From contig NC_091976.1 in the NCBI RefSeq assembly GCF_036711975.1, positions 5,704,001-5,768,000 of the forward strand: DNA of 64,000 nt, in the 5' to 3' direction. This stretch comes from Onthophagus taurus (Eukaryota > Arthropoda > Insecta > Coleoptera > Scarabaeidae). The notes beneath the pieces are model-generated. The model saw only the letters and a list, made by a program, of their open reading frames with translations, made no database searches and was not told the DNA's origin. This document shows positions 32,096 through 42,022 of this stretch, piece after piece. Every line of letters starts with the position of its first letter. Position 1 is the first letter of the stretch. The position numbers were made by a program, and so were the translations under genes.

Positions 32096-35000
32096 AAGAA
32101 ACATCTGTGAAACATTTCAATTTTAACGTACAGTGAATTAAATGAAACATCTTAGAACTACGTTTCATATACGTGACAGATACGATTTTTACGAAAGGTA
32201 TCTAAATATATGTATCAAATACATTTCAGTAGAAATATTTATGAAATATCATTAAAATATGTAGCAGAAACATTTCATTTGAAACATTTCGCTACAAATG
32301 TGCCTGAAACATGTCTGAAATATCTTCATCAGCACCTGTGAACGTATGCGCATGTGCCAAGTCGCGGTGACGCGTTAGCGTCTTGTCACATCTTGTTCAA
32401 TCTTGTTCTAGTGTTCTGTTCTCAGGGTTCTCAGTTCGAATCAATTCGAATCGTTCGAATATTGGTTTAGAATGGCGCAGGTAAGTTTTGTATAAGTTTT
32501 TTTTATATATCACCACTAGATTTAGTTAATGAAAATACGGCTGGTGAACACTATTTAAAGAAAGAATTTTACGTTTTCATATATTTTAGTGGCAGTTAGG
32601 AAGAGCTTCCATTTAACTGATAAAGAATATGAACTGGTAGTAAGCAAATGGTTACGACAAGCGAATTTACGTTATAATAGGCGAAATAAGGAAACCGCAA
32701 ATGAGACACGATAATAATAAAGAATATTGTTATTTTCTTTTAGTATTCTTTCTTTCGTCTACTCGTCGTAATACTGAAAACGTAGTGCAAGAATCGCAGC
32801 TCAAATATGAAAAAAATTTAAAAATTTTGTGATGTCATTTCTCCATATACAGGGTGGTGTCCATTTAATGTGAGACAAGCGATTATCTCGAAAATGGTTT
32901 ATTTTACATAAAAATGAACCAAATGAAAGTTGTTCTGTGCGAAGGGGGAAACCATATGACGATAACATTTTTTGACCTTGACCTTATTTTCAAGGTTATA
33001 TGAAAGTCACGACCAATTTTTTAAATGACACCCTATATATTTTATTATAAAATCTGAATCTATAAATTAACAAAATGTACTGTTTGGTTTTGCCAGTACA
33101 ATGGCAAAACATCTTCTGAAAAAAATTGAAACTTCTTCAAAAACAATTAACTAACGTTTATAATCTAGCAAGAACAAGTAAAATGTATGAATTTTTAACA
33201 TTTTCCTACCCGCTTCGATACATTGTCTTTAGTTCTTAATTCTTAGAATACTATTTAAGAATGCTCAACAACTTTGGCTCAATACCTTTGGAAAGAGGTC
33301 TAAAAGGTTCCGACATTTCTCCGCCTTTGTCAATTTGATAATAGATTAACGCATAAAAAACAAGAGTTCGTGAAACTGCTTATGTCGGCATTTTCAGAAT
33401 ATCGCTTTCAGAAACTTAACTGGTTGAATTGTGTTAAAATGTAACAGGTAACACTAAATTTGCATAAAAACTGCTTGGCAACAAATTCTGAATTCTTTCC
33501 ATCGTTTTACATTATGGCAAAGTGTGGCAGAAAAATTCGAAGTCATTTTTATTTATGGAGGAAGTGGCAGAAATGTTGCTGATAGTATAGCTTTGTATCA
33601 AGAACGTTTTCCTGATCGAAATACGCCTTCGAGAAGTACCTTTTACAGAGTTGTGAATGATTTTACTAACACTGGAAATGTGGAATCAAGAAAAAGAACT
33701 CGGCGAGCAACTGTAACTACGGAAGAAAAGGAAATTGCGGTATTAGCTAGCGTTGAGATCCTCAAGTTAGCACTCGACGACTTACAATTGACGCCGGAAT
33801 ATCGAAGAACAGCATTTTAAGAATATTAAAGCACAACAAGTATCAACCATACCACATTTCATTGAATCAACAGCTTTATGGAGCTGATTTTGAAAATCGA
33901 TTAATATTTTCGATAAGACGTCAATTTCTTAGGTAACGTGCTATTCTCAGATGAGTCTACTTTTACAAACAAAGGACAAGACAACAGACATAATATGCAT
34001 TATTGGAGCGTTGAAAATCCGAGATGGTTGCGTGAAGTAAAACATCAACGACCTTGGTCGGTTAATGTTTGGTGTGGTATAATTGGTGATAAATTGTCTA
34101 TACTTTACTGATGGTATGCTGAATGGGGAGAAGTACCGAAATTTTTTAGATGACGTCTTACCAACGTGACTTGTACATTTGAGCAGGGAAGAAAGACAAA
34201 ATATGTGGCTGCAAAATGTTGGGTGTCCAGCACATTTTTTCCAACAACTTTCATTTGGTTCATTTTTATGTAAAATGAACCGTTTTCGAGATAATCGCTT
34301 GTCTCACGTTAAATGGACCAGCCTGTATGTATATTTTATGTAGTTTTGTACTTTTATGTAAGTTATCCAAATTTTAGTAAAATTTCTTAATCTTGAACAA
34401 TCATAAAAAAATTCTCGTCTCAAATTAAAGACTATGTTTCAATTAAAACACATAATAATATGACTACAAGTAAAGAATACCTATTTATTTTTTAAAAATC
34501 TTATTGCTATAAGTGAGACCACATGTTGTAATATTCTTTTTATCAAGAAAAAAGTGTCAGTATTACAAAATAAGAAAAACGAAAAAAAAAAACAATTCCA
34601 CAATTGTAGCACATCTTTTGTTTTATTGTATTATCTGACATGCAAATTGTCATGTAACTGTTTTTGGTCAGTTATTTTGTAATAGTGATAGTTTTTCATA
34701 GTTAAACATCACAAATATATGTGTTTTAATTGAAACAATCTCGTCTGAGAAGAAAAATGTCTTTAGGTTATTCAAACATAAACAGAGATAAAAAAATCAA
34801 AAATACCACTAATATGGCTTAAATTTAACTTTATATTTAAATGACCTACATAAATTATTATTAGAATGTTTATGTTTAATTTGTTTACAAATGAGAATTT
34901 TATTTTAGTTACCAGTTTAATATATTTTGTATACATATTTACTAACTGTATTTAATGCATAGCTACTCTTATACTTACTTTATTTGTCCTAATCAATGAA

Positions 35001-35552
35001 AAAACAAAATCGTAGAAATTATTGATGGATAATTTTGAAATTTGGTACAGTAGGCGTAAGTAACAAGTATAGTACTTCTATTATTAATTTTTCTACCTTA
35101 AGGTATGATTTTGTTGCAGCATCCACCGTCTGCGCCCCGGGTGGTATGGTCAGAAATGCTTCCTCAGCATATACATATCTTCTGAGGAAGCATGTTGTTT
35201 GGGATGCAGATGCTAAACGGCAACAAAATTATATCTTCAGGTTTTCTGAAACGTCAACGAAACCTTTCAGAAATTACATTTAAATGTTTATGATACATAC
35301 TAGTAATGTAATGTAAACGTAAACAGAAATAATTCAAAACCGATAATGAAACATTTTAGTAATGTACCGTAATTGTCAACTGTATGTTGCAGAAACATTT
35401 CAATAGACACGTTTCAATGAAACATAAAAAGGGCCGGACATTAGCAGTTTCAGACACGTTTCAACTATGTTTCAGAAATATGTCGAAGAAACATTTCATG
35501 TTTCAATAATATGTATCAGAAATGTTTCTGAAACGCAAATTTGTTTACTGGG
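32096..35552. mobile_element. CCCAGTAAACAA-ended DNA element, copy 2
   Basis: Same ends and layout as copy 1, with apparent AT duplications at 32094-32095 and 35553-35554. It carries a nested mariner-like copy (32850-34325), while copy 1 has the empty site. The shared parts include ATGGCGCAG with its GTAAG donor at about 32471-32485, the segment encoding VRKSFHLTDKEYELVV near 32590, and a conserved hairpin ATGCTTCCTCA/TGAGGAAGCAT at 35155-35192 (partner near 31513-31552 in copy 1). Confidence 0.8.
32850..34325 (+). mobile_element. Decayed mariner-like transposon (related to the DD41D copy at 54 kb)
   Basis: Inverted ends of about 85 bp (CAGGGTGGTGTCCATTTAAT; from the right CAGGCTGGTCCATTTAACGT) lie between TA dinucleotides. 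Translation gives an N-terminal HTH (FIYGGSGRNVADSIALYQ, then FPDRNTPSRSTFYRVV), NVLFSDESTFTNKG (first Asp), RPWSVNVWCGIIGD, and MWLQNVGCPAHF, where the second catalytic Asp is Val. Everything downstream, including the third acidic residue, is deleted. A frameshift and stops lie between 33820 and 33930. Copy 1 of the host element shows the unoccupied TA site near 30620. Confidence 0.8.
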
Positions 35553-35739
35553 ATGTTTTGCGATAATTTCATTAAGTGTGTTAATATTGTAAATGATGGG
35601 TCTTAATGCTTTGTTCAGGTTTATGTAGTTTAATAAGAGATTTGAGTGTAAGGAGACAATGGGTTCATTTGGGTAAGGAGATTCTTGTTGATATCAAAAT
35701 TTTTTATACTTTATAGGTATTAATAAGTATCTTTAGGTT

Positions 35740-36650
35740 ATTGTGGTACAGAAATAAATTGGAAAAACTGAGAATGAAAGATTTTAGAGATATAACAACA
35801 TTTTTTAGTGAATTTGATGAATCAGTAAATTCATTAAAAGCTGTGGGTGCAAAACTAACGGAAAAATAAAAAATGAATTACATGTTACGAACACTACTAG
35901 ATTCATTGAGTTATATTGGAGATTTGGTTGATGTTTTAAAAGAAGAGGATTAGACAGTAGAGTATTTAAAAAGTAAAATAAGCTTGTTCAAATTAAAAGG
36001 TGAAGAAGAATCCACAAATTGTGACTAAAAGTCAAATGCCTTTTTTACAAAGAAACAGAATCAAGGAGTGTCTTATAAATGTGGGAAACCCTGCCATTTC
36101 AGGAAAGATTGGAATGCAGCAGCAACAGTACAACTGAGGAAATTTCAGCCAGCGAAGAGGTAATAATTATTTCCATAATTATAATAATAGAGGCAGATAG
36201 CATGGTAGAGACGAGCAACAAAGGTACTCAAGAGGAAGAGGTTATGGTAATCAACCGAGAAGTAATTATGTCAATAATGAAGAAAAAAATAACAACAAAA
36301 GTGAAGCTGATTATAGTAGTATTCCTGACAAAAGTGTATGCTTTATGGGGAAATTGGATACAAATAGGCAAGCAAATATATATAGAGATGAATTTAAAAT
36401 TCATTAGTAGATTCAAGTTGTACTGATCATTTAGTCAATGACTGAAAAAAAAAATTAAAAAAATCCAATTAGAATAGCAGTGGTAAAAATAATAGTAGTT
36501 TGGATGCGGTAGGGATAGGAAATATATCAGTATATAGTATTATAAATAATGAGAAAATTTTGTGTAACATTAAGAATGTTTTCTATGTTCCTAATTTAAG
36601 AAAAAAATTATATCGGTTAAAAAATTAGACACCCAGATTCTAATAATTCT
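35740..36650 (+). pseudogene. Copia gag and protease-region remnant
   Basis: Translation gives KDFRDITTFFSEFDESVNSL and LLDSLSYIGDLVDVLKEED (gag), then YKCGKPCHFRKDWN, a CCHC knuckle with altered spacing. After a degraded stretch come GIGNISVYSIINNEKI and KNVFYVPNLRKKLYRLKN, the segment that normally follows the protease. Several stops and frameshifts. Confidence 0.7.
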
Positions 36651-37209
36651 CTAGTGTCAGGTATAAAGGGCTTAAGTCACAAAATGGCACTTTTCAATAT
36701 AGTAACAGAGTTAAGTCAGTTTGTTTTTCCCTTTCGAATGGTATTGTGGGCTTAAGTCTAACACCAACTGCTGCTACTATTTTAAACCGGTCTATAAGCT
36801 ATAAGTCAGAACGTGTCTTATCTTGTTCGGTATTATAATCGTAAGTTGAAATAAACCCTTTTGAGCAACCAATTTAAAACTATGCAGACATCCCTAAAGA
36901 CTTAAATTGACTTAGGTCTTTCATATCAAACATGCTTTGGCAATTCAATCCATTATTAATTTAGTGTTATTGTACAGAAATGAGTGAAAGAAGTAAATAT
37001 ATAGTGCAATTGGCTCTAGGACGTTCAGGTAATTATTACTTTTCTAAAGTACAACGTATTTTTCAGACGTTATAGAGGAATATTAATAATAATAATAACT
37101 ATTTCTTAAACATAACCTCAAAATCTAAGCTCTAATAGAAATTTCTTTATTTAAAGGAGCTGAAGCTTTATCTGATAATGATAATAATAATAAAAGCACA
37201 AGCACAATT

Positions 37210-39480
37210 ATGTCTTCGCCAGCCCCTACATTACCCTCAGATTGTCCAGATTTTTTGGATTCCGATGATAGCGTAACGGATAAACATTACGTGCCAGAAG
37301 ATGACTTCAGCGACAGTGAAGATAGTGAGGATAATAACAATTTGAGAGTGTTGCAAAAAAAATTAAGCATTCTAATGCAGTTTCCAAAAGAAATAATCGT
37401 GAATACAATTAAAATTTTGGCTACCATCATTTCTTCAAATTTTATTTTTAATTTTCAGCGGCCCCTGAAATACACGATGCGGAAACTAGTCAATCAGTTC
37501 CAGTCAGTAGGGTATAAACCAAAAATCTTAATCTAAAATAAAGTTAAAAATCTTACAAAAACAAAATGCTCGAGGTCTATTAGAAGGGAAAGGACTGCAA
37601 AGATTCACACTGGACAAGCGTACATCGGTGTCAACGGAAAAGTAGTGAATGCAAGGCAGCTAAAAAGTTTAAAAAAGTGCAGAAAAAAATGCAGCTCTTT
37701 ACTAAGCGATGAAGTTCGAAAAATAATTTTTAAGGAATATTGGGCACTAGGATCTCATGACAAAAGAGTTACTTTTATAGCAAACCTTATAAATTTCAAA
37801 GAACCACAAGATTCACGTAAAAGAAAACCTGACAGCTTGAAAAATAGAGAAGTAACATATGAATACACTTTAGAAGTAAATGACAAGAGGTTATCTGTAT
37901 TTTTTGACTGTTTTTGCAGGACTTTGGATGAAAAAGAGAAATTTATTAGAATGGCTATCAGAAATAAAACGAAGAATACTTCTGGTATTACTACAAATGA
38001 TGGAAGAGGCAAAACATCTTCCGCAAACAAAAAAACGGAGGAAGAAATAAATGCAGTAGTAGCACACATTACATCGTTTCCTTCATATGAAAGTCATTAT
38101 ACCAGACGCACGAATGACAAAAAGTACCTTCCATCTCATTTAAACTTGCGAATTATGTACGATTTATATAAGGAAGAAAGAAACAATCCTGTTGCTAGGA
38201 CAATATATGAGAGAGAATTTCATAAGTTGAAACTCTCATTTAAAAAACCGCACGTGGATACTTGTTCTAAATGCGACACCTTTCATATGCAAGTACAGGT
38301 TGCTATTAACTCGAACAATGTGGAAGAGAAGCTCCGTGTACAAAGAGATCTACAGTTACACCAAGAACAAGCGAATGCAGCAGATGAGGCAAAAAAAGCA
38401 GACAAAGAAGAAGCTAAAGTCAATTCTGCAAAAAAATGCTATAGTTTTGATCTCCAACAATGTTTGCCAACACCGTTTATTGCTTCCTCGGTAGCGTTTT
38501 ACAAAAGGCAATTGTGGACATATAATTTGACCGTTCATGATAATGCCACTGGTGAATCAACGCATTACACGTGGCACGAGGCTCTAGCTGCCATGGGAGG
38601 CAATGAAATTGCTTCCTGCTTATATAGCTATTTAAAAAAATTACCTGATTCCGTGACTGAAGTCACATTGTACTCAGACACATGTGGAGGGCAGAACAAA
38701 AATAGTCATGTTGCTGCCATGTTCTTAAAAGTGCAAAGTGAATTTCCCCATCTTGTATGTATGTAGAGGGGTGCGTAATTTTTACGCGCACTTAGGCCCC
38801 AGTGGGCCCCTTGAGCATACTTCCTTGGAGGCTCGAGATGGTAGAGAAGATCTCGTTTAGGTGACGATACCGCTTACTCGTTTCCAATGACGAGTACCGC
38901 CGCCCCGACCCCGAGGGGTCAGAGGGCGCTCACGCGCATTCGTCCCTATAAGTCGAGCCTTACACACATGCGTGCTAACGACAACCAGAGATGTTAGACT
39001 GGAGGATCGACGGCTTAACGTCCCCTCCGAAGGACGGGGGGCGACTCAACGTGAATTCACCGGGGTTCGAACCCGGGACGTTTGCGTGTTAACTCGAGAG
39101 CTAACACGCTGAATTTCCCCATCTTATAATCAATCACCAGTTCCTAGTACCAGGCCATACTCACATTGAATGTGACATCGATCACTCCATGATAGAGAAA
39201 CAGAAAAAAAAAATTGCAAAACCTATTTTCCACTCACACGATTGGTTCCAGTTGGTCAGGGGAACAGGAAGAAAGAACCAGTTCAAGGTTCATGAGATGG
39301 AACAGAACGAATTTTTTGACTTTGCTCATTTACTAAAAACTGTATTGGTATGCCAAAAAAAAAATGTATCTGGTGAACCATTCTTGTGGCCCCTTGTACA
39401 ATGGCTTTAATATAAAGAAACAGGTGTCGTACACTACAAAAACTCTTTAAGCGACACTGAGGATTTTAAAGTGCTAAGTT
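37210..39480 (+). pseudogene. Element C transposase-like gene (DUF7869-like), split by a SINE
   Basis: An N-terminal acidic part starts MSSPAPTLPSDCPDF and includes DKHYVPEDDFSDSEDSED. After a gap of about 110 bp (intron or frameshift) a 373-residue frame (37645-38754) holds CSKCDTFH (zinc-type pair), a DEAKKADKEEAKVN helix, CYSFDLQQC (first Asp) and LYSDTCGGQNKNS (second Asp). The SINE at 38755-39109 then interrupts. Beyond it the frame resumes exactly: HQFLVPGHTHIECDIDHSMIE, ending near 39480. With SINE and one 16 bp repeat removed the reading is continuous. Function as transposase is inferred. Confidence 0.7.
38755..39109 (-). mobile_element. tRNA-derived SINE, 355 bp, 16 bp target duplication
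   Basis: Direct repeats TGAATTTCCCCATCTT at 38739-38754 and 39110-39125 bound a GC-rich insert. On the minus strand it begins near TTAGCTCTCGAG (A-box-like) followed by GGGTTCGAACCC (B box), the internal RNA polymerase III promoter of a tRNA-derived head. It ends in a short CATA-type tail at 38755-38763. Composition contrasts strongly with the AT-rich surroundings. It lies inside the element C transposase frame. Confidence 0.85.
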
Positions 39481-40199
39481 TCCTAAGAAGGGGAAAACTC
39501 CACAACTTGAAGAATTATCCACTCTAGCAAAGATACAGAAGTTTACTTCTAATTTCGGTTGATAAGAAAAACGATTTGTGTGCATTATTACGATTTGTAC
39601 CACCTGTATTCCACGAATTCTATAAAAATTTACCAACTTCTGAGACTGCCATTGCTCTTAAGGACGTTGGCGTCGTTATTCTTTTTTTTTCGTGTTACAA
39701 ACATATACTTTATTTTGATTATTCCAACATTTTGTTATTGAATAAAAATGTAATCACTCAGCGCCGTTTTTTTGCTTGACTTAAGTCCTTACGTCAAACA
39801 AAATAAATACAGGTAGTTATTAATCAGAGGGTCTTGAAGACTTAAGTCAGCCAAATTCAGGTAAATACTCATTTTTTTTCTTAAATGTTGTAACCTAGCT
39901 ATTAACTACCATTTCAGTAATGAATTGGTGCTGTTGTTACTTCTATAAAAAAATAATGCGATTTACGAATAATTATAGAACTTTCAAACTCATTTTGTGG
40001 AAAATTACAATTTTTGACTTAAGCCCATAATACCTAACACCAAAGAATTATTCTATGAAAATAATTTTTGAAAATGCTGAGGCAAAGTTATATAAAAATA
40101 ATAGATTAATTAATTAATAAATGTTGCAATAATAAAGGGTGAATGTTATAATATTCGAAATAATAATCATGAGGTTATAAAATGGCATCGTAGATTTTG

Positions 40200-40919
40200 C
40201 GCACTTAAATTATTTAGGTTTAAGTAAATTAATAAAAGGAAATTATGTGAATGGGATAAATGACAAAATACAAATAGAAGAAATAAATTATTGTGAACCA
40301 TGTATTGCGGGCAAAATGTCTAGACTACCATTTAAAACACGAGCTAAAAGTAAACGATTGTTAGAGATCATACATACGGATGTTTGTGGTTTTATAACGC
40401 CAGAATCGAGGAATGGTCACAGATATTTTGTAACTTTTATTGACGACTATTCACATTTTACAACAATTTATATGATAATACATAAAGGAAATGTGTTTGA
40501 TAAATTTAAAGAATATTTTCAAATGACAAGGTCAATCTTTGGAATGAGAATATTAAAACTTCGGTGTGATAACGGACGGGAATATATTTCTAAAGATTAT
40601 AAATTGTTTTGCAAAAATGAAGGGATAATATTGGATTATACAATACCATATACACCAGAACATAATGGATGTGCAGAAAGAATGAACAGAACATTGGCTG
40701 AAAGAACGAGAACAATAATGTATGAATCTAAAGTACCGAAACAATTATGGAATGAAGCATTGTTATATGTAACATACATTCTAAACAGATGTCCAATCAG
40801 AATCATTAAAAGATAAAGTTACACCAGCAGAAATATGCGGAAATTCGATAAGACGATTTGTATTTAGACAGTTAGATATAAAAACAACGTTTTTAAATGG
40901 AGAGTTAACAGAAACTATT
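40200..40919 (+). pseudogene. Copia integrase and start of RT
   Basis: The reading from HRRF-like sequence runs through LSKLIKGNYVNGI, CEPCIAGKMSRLPF (zinc part), IIHTDVCGFITPES, FVTFIDDYSHFTTIY (Asp), KLRCDNGREY (Asp) and YTPEHNGCAERMNRTLAERT (Glu), an almost complete integrase core. After a deletion, FVFRQLDIKTTFLNGELTETIY begins the RT. It stops at the MITE insertion at 40924, and copia continues at 45361. Confidence 0.85.
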
Positions 40920-41399
40920 TATACAGGGTGATTTATTACATACGGAGCAGACTAAAAGGGTAGGTACTAGAGGTAAAACTGAAGAGATTTTCTTAATAAT
41001 GTTTTGTTAAAAACTTAATAGTTACATAGATATCGCATATCGTCGGCCTAATCTGCAAAACCCGTAAGTCCACTTTTGGTCTAAATGGACATTTTAGTAG
41101 CATCTGTTGAGGAAAAAATAATCTATTGACTGAAAAAATTACATATTCCTGTAAAAATTACTTTTTCGTTAATTTAAAATTTAGTAAACCCCACAAGTCC
41201 ATGCTCGTTGAACCCGACACGTAATAGCCGTAAGTCCTCATTGCAGAGTAATCCAGCATGCAGTGAACAGAGGGTTCTGTTGAAAAACAAATTATATGTA
41301 AACATCCGGTATCAGTGTGACTTTATTTACAATTTTTGCTAAAGGTAAGTTATTTTATATTATGTTATATATTAACACAGTTGGACTTGTGGGATTTGC

Positions 41400-41975
41400 G
41401 AGAGGTTTCGTATAATAATAGTATATTATTATATGAGCATATAATGAGTCACAAGTTTATGTCACAAGCGTAGCGAGTGGCATAATTAACCTGAGTGAAT
41501 AATAGCTCATTATATGCGAGTAGAATACTATACTTTGTCCACGACTATTGAAATTGATTCCATAAATTTATTTTTTAAATAAATTTTTGAATAAAGGTTA
41601 AACGTCAATGTGACACAAATTCAATGTTACTAACTGTAACCAACTTCACAACAATTTGTCAAAATTAAATGTCAGTTTTATAAAACGTCGTTTTCTTTAG
41701 GAAAATTAATTAATTTATGCTTAAATCATACGAAAAAAGGAATTTGTTTAGGTTTTTTTAATGTCAAACATTTAGAAACTCCTAAAAAATTGAATTAATT
41801 TCACGTTTTTTGAACTTTTAACGTTTCAAATAATTATTATTAGTCTGGTCAAGATGGCTACCCGTGGATAATGATTATTATTCACCGCTATTATTCACTC
41901 CGTGAAAAATGACTACCATTTTGTTTTAGAAAACTCATTTATAAGGTATATATTATAAGGTAGTCGTGGACAAAA
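41400..41975. repeat. Possible MITE in the element B leader
   Basis: TTTGTCCACGACTA at about 41535 and TAGTCGTGGACAAA at about 41961 are inverted copies around an AT-rich stretch without ORFs. The stretch lies between the element B end and the coding start, possibly in an intron: a GGTAAG-like donor lies near 41344 and a TTTCAG acceptor near 42007. Element ends are not resolved. Confidence 0.35.
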
Positions 41976-42022
41976 TAATTTATAATTAGTTTTTAATTTC
42001 ATTTCAGCAAACATAATTGAGT

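Larger units (their letters stand above)
29472..35700 (-). pseudogene. Penelope-like reverse transcriptase remnant split by two DNA elements
   Basis: Minus-strand pieces lie at 35700-35553 (LRPIIYNINTLNEIIAKH), 32095-31941 (LYNNFQKHFVYTIKNSSELI, then KSILVSFDIKNLYSNVPV) and 29573-29472 (NDCINIIEDFL). Put in order they follow the Penelope RT: the LRPI block, then the SFDIKNLYSN block with the first catalytic Asp. Junctions with the two CCCAGTAAACAA elements fall inside continuous protein motifs. The downstream catalytic motif and the endonuclease are absent, and frameshifts are present. Confidence 0.75.
36655..40040 (+). mobile_element. DNA transposon element C (related to A and B)
   Basis: The ends are inverted: AGGTATAAAGGGCTTAAGTC on the left and AGGTATTATGGGCTTAAGTC read from the right, bounded by GTGTC and GTGTT. 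It interrupts copia between the protease-region piece and FENAEAKLYKNNRLI. An internal extra copy of GGTATTGTGGGCTTAAGTC lies at about 36743. The target duplication is not clear. Between the ends lies the third transposase of the A/B/C group, itself split by a SINE. Confidence 0.7.

Noticed and set aside
36079-36426. 115-codon ORF with an Ile-rich product
   Set aside because: It overlaps decayed copia gag and protease sequence in another frame, and AT-rich codons explain it.
36820-37200. Separate host gene at the start of element C
   Set aside because: The short frames here lie between the element end and its own coding start and have no recognisable protein features.
39060-39108. Possible tRNA gene from the GGGTTCGAACCC box
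   Set aside because: The box is part of a 355 bp unit with a 16 bp target duplication, there is no complete cloverleaf, and the opposite strand matches a tRNA-derived SINE head.
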